From: Desmodus rotundus
Lineage: Eukaryota; Chordata; Mammalia; Chiroptera; Phyllostomidae
DNA length: 64,000 nt
Reading direction: 5' to 3'
Assembly (NCBI RefSeq): GCF_022682495.2
Contig: NC_071399.1
Span: forward strand, 3,639,342-3,703,341
A program made the translations under genes and the position numbers. Below are positions 12,424 through 23,222 of this stretch, in pieces. The notes below the pieces were generated by a model. That model was not told the origin of the DNA. It searched no databases and was given only the letters and a program-made list of their open reading frames with translations. Every line of letters begins with the position of its first letter. The stretch's first letter is position 1.

Positions 12424-12489
12424 TGCTTGTGTGTGCATGCATGCATGTGTTTGTGTGTGCGTGCATGCTTGTGTGTGTGTGTGTGTGTC
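12424..12489. repeat. TG/CATG-rich simple repeat
   Basis: Mixed TG and CATG tract (gtgtgtgcatgcatgcatg type), ending in an uninterrupted TG run at about 12470-12487. Confidence 0.9.
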
Positions 12490-12900
12490 TGAGTTATTCA
12501 AGTTGCTGGAAGCCATTTGTGGTAGTTTATTATGCAACAGTTGATAACTGAGGCCGTATTTTACCTTCTCTGTATAGATAGTGCCGGAACATAACAAACA
12601 CTGGTCATATATAGTCAACTTCATATTTCTTGGACATATTTGATGTCAAAAGTATAGGCTTTCTGATAGATCTTTTGTATAGATTGTAATATATCGCCTC
12701 TGAATACTTCTGCACAGATCTTTTGAATTTGCGCTTACTGAGGTTGACATTTGGGTCAAAGTTAGTGGAGTCAGTGTCATTTCTGTGGGGTTGCATGTGA
12801 CGTTTAAAGCTGTTGGCTGTCAGTGTCTCAGGTTCATGTTTCAAGTTGAAGTCTACCAGTGGCATTCTGTGCTCTCGTTGCCTGCAGTATCTCTCTGAGA

Positions 12901-12996
12901 TGAATGCTACTTTTTTTTGTTTGTTTGTTTGGTTTTGGATTTAATCTTTATTGTATATTTTCCCATTACCAGTTAGTCCCTTGAATACTACTTTTT
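12901..12996 (-). mobile_element. Very short L1 3'-end insertion with target-site duplication
   Basis: A 66-nt insertion (12916-12981) begins with a T-rich segment (the A-tail in reverse) and contains 'tttaatctttattgtatatt', the reverse complement of a bat-type L1 3' end. It lies between two near-identical 15-mers, tgaatgctacttttt (12901-12915) and tgaatactacttttt (12982-12996), with one mismatch. This is a severely 5'-truncated retrotransposition event. Confidence 0.7.
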
Positions 12997-14120
12997 GAAA
13001 GAAGGGGAACATGCTTTTTATTATGGATTCTTTAATCAACAGACAACTATTTGCCTTTTCTTACCACTTGCAAAGAACATGATTCTTAATTTCCTATTTC
13101 TAAAGTGCCCTAATGTAATAGATTCCTAATGACTCAACTGAAAAAGTAAACGCCTCCTAATATTTGCTCAGACATTAAGGTACATAGGAGTGATTACCAA
13201 ATATGTCTGGTTTTCCAGACACCAAATGCTAACTATATTAGTATTTCTGGCTATTCTTCTGAATTTTGAATACTGTTCATATAAATTGAAAAGGCCAATA
13301 CATAGAAACATTTGTGATATTTACCCTGTTAAAATATAGATTTGATAAGTTATTGCAGCAACAATAAAAACTTCTCATAAAATTTATGCACAGGGTTCAA
13401 ATCTGGAATTTCTTTTTACACTGAATACAAGTTATTTTGGCTATAATTATTGAAATAAGTATTTCTATATAACTGTTAATAAAGCATCAGATTTTTATTT
13501 TGTTGGAGGAAGTACATACCTTTTCTTAATCAAAAATTACGGTATTTACTTTAGTGCTTTACTATATACCTGCTTAGTCTCCAGGAACCCAACTTCTGCA
13601 GATACAGGCTTGAAGTGGCTGTGACAACTGAGTTTAAGAACACAATTAAAGAATGAGGTAGCCCAATGCTTGTTAGTTTTAAAATAGTGAGGATCTGAAT
13701 AAGCCATCCAGTGGAAAATATGTGAATTAAACATTTCTGATATCCATCTCTTCTTGCAAACAGCTCCGCAGAAGGATCTGCTCAGTTATAACTATGTCCC
13801 GTCTCATCAAGTTCCGTACCTGAGTCAGTTTTCATCTTGATAGATCACAGGATAGAAAAAGTCCATTAGGAGGTACTGCAAATACTAGAGGTTTAGGAAA
13901 GGGGGTACGGCAGTGACCAGGCTGGAACTTTCTTCATAATACTCCTCCCAAACAGACAACATAGAGACTTCAGAAGATCGAGTCTAAGCCTGAGATGCAG
14001 TCTTGTTTTTCCTTCTTGAAGATTTGATATTTATTTTTGGCTAGGCAGGCAGTTTAACTGAAAAGGTTGGCTATCTAGTTTAGTCCCAATGAGTGTGACT
14101 TTTTAAAAAATAACTGTCTA
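12997..14120. other. Unique AT-rich sequence
   Basis: No gene, RNA or nameable repeat was seen. Short frames only. Confidence 0.5.
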
Positions 14121-14300
14121 GCCCTGACCATTGTAGCTCAGTGGGTTGGGCCTCATCCCACAAAGAGAAAGGTTGCCAGTTTGATTCCCGGTCAGGGCAT
14201 GCGCCTGGGTTGGCAGTTGGGTGCCAGGCCGCGGCGCTGGGGTGCCTTTGGTCCAAGTCGCTGTGCACTGTTCCAGCAGAAAGCTCCGCACACATCTGCC
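14121..14300 (+). mobile_element. Ves-type bat SINE with atypical 3' body
   Basis: The tRNA-like head is 'tagccctgaccattgtagct', with an A-box-like 'tagctcagtgggttgg' and a B-box-like 'gccagtttgattcccggtca'. It is followed by 'gggcatgcgcctgggttgg'. From about 14225 onward the body is GC-rich, without the usual GA block, ATCGATGT motif or A-tail. Confidence 0.8.
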
Positions 14301-15790
14301 ATCTTTCCCCTCTCTAATGGCTCTTTACCCCTGAGGGGAAAAGGAAGGAGGTAGGGAGCTCTGGAAGCTAGCTGTGGCTTTGGGGAAATAGTTTAATTTT
14401 CAAGTTTCTGTTTGCTCCTTGCTCTAATATTTTGTGACATGTCTCCTGTGGGTAACTATGGTGTCACTGCCTCCTTTCTGGGGACATTGAGCCCAAATCA
14501 TTATCTGAGAAGAGAAAGTCTCCTGTATCCATACAGCACATATTCACTTCCTCAGCACAAACACATCCTAGCCTACCTCACCAACTAAATTAATGGAACG
14601 TATTTCAGTTTAAGCTACCATCAGCTAGATTGATGTGAATACAGTTGCCACTGGAATATATTCTTGGGTAAAAATAACCAACCAATCAGTACCATGTATA
14701 TCTATTGATTTTCATATCATATTTTTTCCAAAGGAAAAATGATAATGAGCTGTTATTTATTATAGTTGGACTATATCATGTCTTTAATTAATTAACTTCT
14801 AAAATGCCACTTGCAATTATAGTATACTATAAACAGATGTTCTGCTACAGATTTACATATCTGTATACACAAATTTATCTTTAAAATTCAAAGAATATTT
14901 AAAATAACTAAAAAATACTTTGATTTACAATTTGTGAAGCTCTTTACTCACGTGATTTCATTAACCTGTGAAGAGTCTAGATAACTGTCAATTAAAAAAT
15001 GCCATGCCCGGTAAACTGGCTGTTATTGTAGATATGTAAATGTCTTTGAAATCCTTAATGTAAAGCATCATAAAAGTGGGGTTATTGTCATTTATTATGC
15101 CGTAGGTGTATCTGCCTTAATTGTTTCGTGGTTGTTACTGTATTTTGGTGTTCTAAAGGTTTAGGTTGAGGAAATTGCTGTTTCCCTAGAATTTCTTCTT
15201 GCCATATTTAAGTTCGGGGAGGTCAGCCTGAGCTGACAAAGGTACAGACAGTGAGGCACCAATACCTGGGCCTGACAGCACTGAGGCTGACATTCTTGTC
15301 TGATGTCTCACTTTCAAGACACATGGGACACTGTGGGCATTAGCATCGGGAGCCACGTTAATGCTCAGCATCCAACATGATTTTAAATACTTTAGTGGCA
15401 AAAACTGATAAAAGATGGAGGATAAACATTGCAAAACTGTTGAAAAGGTTCTGGAAATAATGTGAAAGACATTCAGGTACCAATAAGTGTCACTTCTCTC
15501 AGAGTAAAATAAGAGAAAGCGGAATGCTATTTGTACCATTTTACTCGTTGTGAGTCATGTCAGCAATTTTGGTCAAAATCCCTGAGCACACACATTTGTC
15601 CTCCAGATACATGTCGATGGCTAAAAACTCACCATAAGCAACAGCTTATTTGGTCATTATTAAGTATTACTTTTAATGATTAAGTTTTAAATAATCAATA
15701 AACCACTGAGATAAAATCTATTTTTCTCTGATATATACCTATTAATTAAAGTACCACAAACCTTCCTGGTTATCTCTTTCTTTTGTTTTT
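14301..15790. other. Unique AT-rich sequence
   Basis: No gene or named repeat was seen. 14990-15130 is a block with low apparent repeat character and several ATTA/TAAT motifs, treated as a weak candidate for constraint. Confidence 0.4.
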
Positions 15791-15794
15791 CTAA

Positions 15795-16225
15795 TAAATA
15801 TTTATTGCATACCTATTATCTGTTACCTGTGTTGTCATGCTTTAAAAAGACAAGAACAAATAAAATGCAGGTCATGCCATTAAAGCATTAAAGATCCTAG
15901 ATTTCAGGAAGATTGAAGGAAAAAAGATCCTTAGGAACTTTGGATTTTTCTGGTTGAAGATAGACCTGCCGTCAGAGTAGAAGATCAAATTAACTTACAA
16001 GAAGCTGAAAGCATAGTGATTAATATGGAATAATCATGATTCCATGTGAATGCCAAATGTTTATTTTAATATAAATATGCAATTAGATTAATTTTCCAAA
16101 ACATATATAGAGATACTAAGTACTACACTCTGTGCTAGGTTTCAGGGACATTGGGCAACAAGGCGGACTTGATTCCTGTTCTTATGGGTCTTATATTCTA
16201 TTAATGGAGTCAGATTAAAATCAGG
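15795..16225 (-). repeat. L2 3'-end fragments (reverse)
   Basis: Two stretches carry the reverse L2 3' end. One is 15795-15880 ('taaatatttattgcatacct' and 'attatctgttacctgtg'). The other is 16095-16225 ('agtactacactctgtgctag', 'cttgattcctgttcttatgg', 'cttatattctattaatgg'). Sequence between them is unassigned. Confidence 0.55.
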
Positions 16226-17430
16226 AACATAGAAAAATACAGCCACGAATCACAATTAGCAATAAGGATGAATGCCAGCAATAAGGGGCCATAACATTGG
16301 GGGAAGGGTACGAAAGAGTCCCTGAGGATTTGGAATTTTCGGTGGGATTTACACTGACGTTTAACTCCCTCTCCTACCTGTGGACTAGTTTGAGAGGAGA
16401 TCACACACTCTTGTTGGGTATCTGTCATTATCAGCTTAGCTGACGTCTTAATGAGTATTGAAATCATGCCTCTTGTCTTCTTTACCTTATTGCATCTCTT
16501 TGTTGCACACCAAATATTCTGTATATGTTTACTATATAACTCGACTGCGTCATATTCTATGACATCTAGTTCTATGACGTATGTTATGTATAACTCGTAG
16601 GCACTCAGAAAGCTTCTCCTGTGTATGTGTGCATATATATCTGACTCTGACTATTTCGGGATCACTTCTCACAGCTCATTTCCCCCCAGAATCTTGTGCC
16701 GGGCTTATCCATGATGCCAGTAATGACTGAAGTTCCCAGCACTTGGCTTCTTTCTGAAACCTCATTCAATAGGCCAGTCTCTGTCGACAGTAGTCCATTG
16801 TTAACTACCAAGACGAGGAAATGTTGATTAGACTGTTCATATTTGCATACGCTCAACCCTTTCAAAGTCCTTTAGATGCCCAAACATATGGTGTTTTTGT
16901 TCGTATCAGAACAATAATTCTGTTGGAGATTTGAGGTTTTGAAGGTGACGGAATGATGGAAAGGTCAATGTGACCAGTGATTAGTACTGAGACGAGCTAA
17001 AAGTGGAGATAAGGAAAAGAATATTTATTTTTAAAAGCACTTGGTTCTCATGAAATTGGCAATAGTTACTATAAGAATTTACTATTTACGTGTTCAGCTG
17101 TAACAGTAATAAAGACTTGTCAGTGGACCTAAGTCCTATCTGTGTTTTCTAATGGTGTCTCTTGCCCTTCTGAGTCTCACCACCGCTGCTTTTTTGATCA
17201 TTTGACCAATTTCTAGCTACACCGATTTGCTTTTCTCCTGTGTTCATTCTCCCACTGAATGGTACCACCACCTGCGTGGGTGCCCCGGGCATGTCAGGAA
17301 GCATTATCCTCAAATTTTCTTTATTAGCCCATGTTCAGATAACCTGTGATTCTGTTGGTTACATGCACCTTTGATTTTGAATGGGCCCATTCTTAATATC
17401 TCCCTCTAGCCGTACCTCACTTTAATTAAG
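16226..17430. other. Unique sequence
   Basis: No gene or repeat was named. It contains a small imperfect direct repeat at 16530-16575 built on ttctatgac(a/g). Confidence 0.45.
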
Positions 17431-17960
17431 TCATTCTCTCTCCAAGCTGTTTCCTAATAGGCCTTTCAGCCAAAGCAAATTATGCCTTACACTGGCTCTA
17501 GAATTATCTTTCTAAATGCAGGTGTGGCTATTCTTCTTTCCTAAGTAGAACTTGTCTGTGAGCTCATTGCCCTGAAGGCCAAGTTCAGATTCTCCCTTCC
17601 TAACACCCAGGGCTCTCAGTGATGTGGTCCCTTGATTTCCACTCCAGCATTGCCATCATCTCTCCTGCTGCTCTGCCTCCCCCTCCCAACCCATACACAC
17701 TCACTCACACACACTCATACTCACACACACACTCGTACACACGCACACACTCTACTGGAAGTCATATCCACTACTTTCAGCTCTGTGCCCATTAGGCCTT
17801 CCCCTTAGGCCTTTTCTTATCCAGTGACTGTCCCCTGCAATGCTCTGCCACCTGCTCCCATTGAGCCATCCCTCTTCCTAGAACCAGAACTGGGTAACTC
17901 GTTTCTTTTAGTGGAATCACCCATCTACACCCAAGTTTACGTCACACTGTCTGAGGCTCG
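17430..17960 (+). repeat. L2-like LINE fragment with CA-rich interior
   Basis: The order of diverged segments is LINE-like: 'gaattatctttctaaatgca', 'ctcattgccctgaaggcc', 'ctctcagtgatgtggtccc', 'ccctgcaatgctctgccacc'. It is interrupted at 17694-17750 by an ACAC/CTCA-rich simple repeat. Its age and exact family are uncertain. Confidence 0.5.
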
Positions 17961-19984
17961 CGTCACCCTTCCATGGTAAGGCTGTCTGAGGGCTGGGCTC
18001 TGCCTGGCTGACGGTGACATCTGCCACCCCCAGCAGGAGGTCCGTTTGATAAATGCTTGGTGAATCCACATTAGACACTTCTCACTGCCAATGAATGTAG
18101 AACCTCCAGGAAACACAATCTTGTGAAAACCACACAAAGGTGTTGGGGGGGTGGAGCTGGGGAGGTCCAGTGTGTGGATTCCCAGGGAGGTGAGTGCCCT
18201 TGACTCCCACACAGGCTGCTGGGCAGGAGGAGCCCCAAGGACCTGACACAGGAACCATTGTCTAGCTCTGGCTGCTCTCCTCTTTCCTCGTTCCGCCTCA
18301 CAGCAGCGATTGTGTTTGAAGTTCTGTCTCCTGTTGTTGCACTTTCGCTGATATGTAATAAAAACTCAGAGAACAGCTTGCAAAAGGCAGTACTCATTCC
18401 TGCTGAGAAAAAAAGGGGAACAAGTGAATCCTCTGCTAAGCAATTTCAAATGTTTCTGCTGGAACCTTCCTAGCGTAATTTTAACTTCTTGGCACTCGGG
18501 GAGGTCAACATCGGTGTGCTTTGTACTAATGCATTATGCTGGGAAATTGGATCCAGAGGTAAGTGGAGTTTCCTTTTCTCAAAGGTTGTCTAGCCAAGAT
18601 ACACAATCCGTGAACGAGAGCAACTGGTGAGAACACTGGCGAAGTGAATACCTGGGTAATAGCTTGCTTCCCCGTGTTGGAAAACACCAGGGCTTACTTC
18701 CCTTAGCTTCCCACTTATATTTACTATTATTTCTATTTCATATTATTTTCATGAAGTTTAAACTGCAGACTGGGCTCATGTTACTTAGAATATTCAGAAA
18801 TTTGGGAAGCACTATATAAAACTTATGTGAATAAACTTTTTTAAAGATTACACTTGATGGTGAGGCAATATGGGTATTTAAAGCCTCTAGCATCTAAAAA
18901 AAAACATGTTTAACTTCTAGTTTTAAGCAAGTCATGATAACCTTTTTTTCCATACTATCAGGTTCTCTGAGAGTTGTTCAAGTCGGTTATTAATTGCATG
19001 GGCATTGTGATAGCTTGAAATGCAATGGAGGAAAAGAATGTTCAATATGGATTACTAATTATACTATTAAAAATGTAGGCAAATTAGTGACTGATGTTAC
19101 ATTGGCGTAATGGTAATTGATTTCAGATCATTCAGGAAGAACTGCTTCCTAACCAAGACAAGGGTATATTTAAAGGAAAAATTGGTACAAAAGGTTAAAA
19201 GATACAGGACTTACAGCAAATAGTTTTTAACTGAAATCCAAATATCAGCAACAGTCTATTCTGAAAGTGATTTATTTGGGCAAATCCCCACAATTTAGCA
19301 TTATTTTCTTCTGAATATTATCCAGCACATTTCAATCTATGGGGTCTGAAACCTGGGCTAGAGATCTCTCAGAAATCAGCTCTCTCTGAGCCTTCTGGCA
19401 TTTCCTATTTGAGTCAGAGTGGAAATATCCCTCACAGACTCAGTTTTAGGGGATTTAGCCCTCTGCTGAATCCACAGCTAAGAGAACCAAGAGATGAAAG
19501 AAGCTGAAACAAGAGAAAGGCAGTCAAACCATGCTTTTGATTTTTCAGAACCTCCTGATTCATTTAAGCTGAAAGATTTATGAAATACGGCCCTCAACCA
19601 GCCATTATATGTAATAGTGTATTTAGATACTTCCTTTGCCTCCTAACTTACCACATCACTGACTGTAATTTCAAAGTGCTTGCATCAAGATTTGGAAGAT
19701 TTAGATGGATGCAAATCTGGAGTTTCCTTAGCAGAACAAAGGTGACCTAGCGCCATAATTACAGGAGCTACAACCCTGGGGAGGGAAGCTGCAGGTCAGC
19801 TGGGTGTGCTGTGAAGATGGGAAGATCAGACTGGGGTGGACGGTCACTTCCTGTGCACCTTGGGCAACGTATCTCATCTCGCAGGGTGTTGAGCTCTGTC
19901 GGGGTGTTTCAAACATTTTCTTTTTCTCATCTCTCTTCCTTTTAGAGCAGCAGTCCTTTACATTTGCAATCTCAAGCATAATCT
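17961..19984. other. Unique sequence
   Basis: No gene was recognised. A short piece at 18040-18065 ('tttgataaatgcttggtgaa') looks like a MIR/L2 terminus. The frames at 17937-18400 on the minus strand have no domain and overlap each other. Confidence 0.4.
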
Positions 19985-20130
19985 CTGTCAACAAATATTT
20001 GTTGTGTCATTCAGCCAATATTTATGGAGTACCAGCTACGTGCTGGGCACAGTTTGAAGGGCTGGTGCATGATGCATGGCAGAAAGCAAAGCAGAGACGA
20101 TGCCCTGGAGACAAGGGGAGCAGGGTCTGT
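19985..20130 (-). repeat. L2 3'-end fragment (reverse)
   Basis: The sequence 'aatatttatggagtaccagc' followed by 'tacgtgctgggcacagtttg' is the reverse L2 3' terminus (cf. 'aaatatttattgagcacct'). The stretch to 20130 fits the adjacent part. Confidence 0.6.
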
Positions 20131-21237
20131 CTTCTTGGGCCAGCCCTGTACCTGCCAGCAGGCCAGACCCTTCTCCTCGGAGCCCAGCTTGCCTGGAGCC
20201 AGTCTGAGAAACAGATCTCTGCATCTTCCCAATAACCTGTGGTTTCACAGGCAGAGGGGACACATGAGTTAGCCACTGTCCTTGCCATCACAAATGCACC
20301 CAGGGCTGTCACGGTCAGGACCTCTGCACATAGGATCATCCTGTAACAATGGACACTTATTCGCTGTCTATGTAGTACCCCACTTTAAGAAGAAAGAGGG
20401 AACATTTTTAATGGGATCTTGGCCTTTCTGAGTCTTGATTTTTCTTCTCGGAGTGGAGGTTCCTTATTCTCTCCCCGGAGAAGGCATGGAGATACAAGGC
20501 CTGCCTTTGTATTTCACAGCCATTAAAGGAACTCCCAGTCATTTGTTGTGATTTTATTTAATAAGTAACAAGTAAATGCATTTAATAAATAAAATAAGAG
20601 ATTTTACTTAATGTGTCAAGCAGACATTACATATTCTATTTGACATCTGAGCTAGTTAAGCTGGAACTGAAATATATTCTAATTTTATATCTGGGCATAA
20701 GAGACAGAGACAGAGAGACAGAAGAGAGAGAAAGAGAGAGAGAAGCAGAAGTGGGGGAAAGGAGCAGTTGCCATTCAGAATTTACGAGGAATAGGGACAG
20801 TTGACAGTTGAAATGTAAAACTGCTTATTCTTGCTGCCAGTCAAAGATAATTTCTTCTGGATCCTTTGATTTGGATCCACCAAATAATATACCAGGTGTT
20901 TTTCTTTTTCTCTTAAGAACAAAAAGATAGTCTCTGAGTTTATATGAAATTTAAATGATGTAATTCCTGGTAGAAAATTCAGTTTGAAGTCTAATGCTTA
21001 TCATCACCTTACATTTCAATAATATTTTATTCCCCACACCTGCCTTCTCAAGCCATTTCAATCAGGAATAACAGTGGGGGAGAAATTCAGTAAACATGAT
21101 GTGTGTGGAGAAGGTCTGAGTACTTATGAGCCAAGTGGGAAAGGTGAGCAGTTGTTACTACGGGGCTGAGCCCAGTGGGAGTCTGGAGGTCTGCCCGAGG
21201 CTACCCAGCTCTGCACCTTCATTCTCTCGGAGGTTTT
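20131..21237. other. Unique sequence with GA-rich tract
   Basis: No gene was recognised. 20698-20745 is a GA/AGAGAC-rich low-complexity tract that could be the residue of a SINE body. Short overlapping frames near 20.0-20.3 kb on both strands are chance. Confidence 0.45.
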
Positions 21238-21256
21238 CAAAAGACTTGATCTTTCT
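21238..21256. repeat. 5' target-site duplication of the HAL1
   Basis: The 19-mer caaaagacttgatctttct is repeated exactly at 23204-23222. The target reads ttttc/aaaag, a plausible degenerate L1 endonuclease nick site on the bottom strand. Confidence 0.95.
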
Positions 21257-23203
21257 GGGACTTTTAGCCAAGATGGAGGCATAGGTTGATACACTGTGCC
21301 TCCTTGCACAACCAAAAGAAGGACAATAACAAATTTAAAAATAAAAAATAACCAGAACTGCCAGAAAATCAAACTGTATGCAAGTCCCACAACCAAGGAG
21401 TTAAAGAAGACACACTCACCCAGACCAGTAGGAGGGGCGGAGACCGGCAGCCAGGTGGAGAGGACACAGCAAAGTGGCAGCTGGCAGCCTGGGTGAGGTG
21501 GTGGCTGGCGGACCTGGCAGTCCCACATGTGTGTGCAGTAAACTGGGAGGAACAAGTGGGGATTGAGACAGACTGCGCAACCCAGGGTTCCAGCATGGGG
21601 AAATAAAGCCTCAAAGCCTCTGACTGAAAACAACTGTGGGGGTTGAGGTGACAGCAGGAGAAACTCCCAGCCCCACAGGAGAGTTTGTTAGAGAGACCCA
21701 TAGGGTTCTAGAGCGTGCACAGACCCACCCACCCGGGAATCAGCATCAGAGGGGCCCAGTTTGCATGTGGGTAGTGGGAGGAAGTGACTGAGAGCTGACC
21801 CAGATCCAAGCAAGTGGCACTGTTCCCTCTCGGACCCCTCCCTCACACATAGTGCCACAGGCAGCCACATTGGTTGCCCCGCCCTGGCAAATGTCTAAGG
21901 CTCCACCCCTTACTACATAACAGTGACAATGAGACAAAAAATATGGCCCAAATGAAAGAACAGATCAAAGCTCCAGAAAAAAATACAACTAAGTGATGGA
22001 GAGATAGCCAACCTATCAGATGCACAGTTCAAAACACTGGTAATCAGATGCTCACAGAAATGATTGAGTGTAGTTGCAAAATAGAGGAAAAAGTGAAGGT
22101 TATGAAAAGTGAAGTAAAGGAAAATGCACAGGGAACCAACAGTGACGGGAAGGAAACTGGGACTCAAATCAATGGTGTGGACCAGAAGGAAGAAAGAAAC
22201 ATTCAACCAGAAAAGAATGAAGAAACAAGAATTCAAAAAAATGAGGAGAGGCTTAGGAACCTCCAGGACATCTTTAAACATTCCAACATCTGAATCATAG
22301 GGGTGCCAGAAGGAGAAGAGGAAGAGCAAGAAATTGAAAACTTCTTTGAAAAAATAATGAAGAAGAACTTCCCCAACTGGGCCAAGGAAATAGACTTCCA
22401 GGAAGTCCAGGAAGCTCAGAGAGTCCCAAAGAAGCTGGACACAAGGAAGCACACACCAAGGCACATCATAATTACATTTTGCAAGATTAAAGATAAGGAG
22501 AGAATCTTAAAAGCAGAAACAGAAAAGGAGATAGTTACCTACAAAGGAGTTCCCATAAGACTGTCAGCTGATTTCTCAAAAGAACCTTACAGGTCAGAAG
22601 GGGTTGGAAAGAAGTATTTGAGGTCATGAAAGGCAAGGACCTACATCCAAGATTGCTCTGTCCAGCAAAGCTATCATTTAGAATGGAAGGACAGATAAAG
22701 TGCTTCCCAGATAAGGTCAGGTTCAAGGGGTTCATCATCAGCAAGCCCTTATTGTATGAAACTTTAAAGGGACTTATCTAAGAAAAAGAAGATCAAAAAC
22801 ATGAACAGTAAAATGACAAAAAACTTGCAATTATCAACAACGGAGCCTAAAAAAACAAAAACAAAAATGAACTAAGCAAACGACTAGAACAGGAACAGAA
22901 TCACAGAAATGGACATCACATGGAGGTTATCAGCGGGGAGGGGGAGAGAGGGAAAAAAGGTACAGGGAATAAGTAGCATAAATGGTAGGTAGAAAATAGA
23001 CAGGGGGAGGGTAAGAATAGCATAGGAAATGGAGAAGCCAAAGAACATATATATGACCCATGGACATGAACTAAAGGGGGGGGTGAGGGTGGGAGGGGGT
23101 GTGCAGGGTGGAGGGGAATTAAGGGGGGGGAAATGGGACAACTGTTATAGCATAATCAATAAAATATATTAAAAAAATAAAATAATAAAAAGTCAAAACA
23201 AAA
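21257..23203 (+). mobile_element. HAL1 (half-L1) retrotransposon, complete insertion
   Basis: 1947-bp insertion. The 5' leader starts 'gggacttttagccaagatgg', followed by a roughly 690-nt leader. Next come a decayed L1-type ORF1 (21943-22781) and, directly after a short A-rich linker, an L1-like 3' region ('aactaagcaaacgactagaa'). That region includes a G-rich tract (22931-23130) and an A-rich tail from about 23150. There is no trace of ORF2 (endonuclease/reverse transcriptase). The perfect flanking duplication shows a single insertion event without 5' truncation. Known HAL1 elements are L1 relatives that keep ORF1 and lost ORF2, so they rely on L1 machinery in trans. An alternative reading is an individual L1 with an ORF2 deletion. 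The mini-HAL1 at 6600 sharing both ends argues for a real family. Confidence 0.85.
21943..22781 (+). pseudogene. L1-type ORF1 remnant of the HAL1
   Basis: ORF1p is the RNA-binding chaperone of L1-type elements. The remnant begins at an ATG at 21943. The N-terminal and central part (about 22048-22280) is rich in E, K and Q, as expected of the coiled coil. The RNA-recognition domain starts at about 22288 (IIGVPEGEEEEQ). The C-terminal domain carries the TYKGVPIRLSADFS motif near 22530-22575. The frame ends at a TAA at 22779-22781. Reading is broken by an in-frame stop at 22291-22293 (a likely CGA-to-TGA transition) and frame changes near 21994-22004, at about 22047 and near 22583. It is therefore not a functional gene. 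The span of about 280 codons is a little short for an L1 ORF1. Confidence 0.85.
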
Positions 23204-23222
23204 CAAAAGACTTGATCTTTCT
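23204..23222. repeat. 3' target-site duplication of the HAL1
   Basis: Exact copy of the 19-mer at 21238-21256, immediately after the element's A-rich tail. Confidence 0.95.

Noticed and set aside
14121..14200. A functional tRNA gene
   Set aside because: It is the tRNA-derived head of a SINE; A- and B-box-like sequences are present but the cloverleaf and a proper 3' end are not.
21124..21633. 169-codon minus-strand frame over the HAL1 leader (possible antisense ORF like L1 ORF0)
   Set aside because: It runs past the element's 5' boundary at 21257 into unrelated flank, so it cannot be an element-encoded protein; no domain.
21913..22464. 183-codon minus-strand hydrophobic frame
   Set aside because: It is the antisense of the A-rich ORF1. 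A-rich sense strands give stop-poor, F/L-rich antisense frames.
22303..22629. Intact small protein gene with an RNA-binding fold
   Set aside because: It is the ORF1 RRM segment of the HAL1, cut off by a stop at 22291 upstream and frame changes; its start is GTG.
21257..23203. An endogenous retrovirus
   Set aside because: No long terminal repeats, gag, pol or env; the ORF1 motif and A-rich tail are those of L1-type elements.
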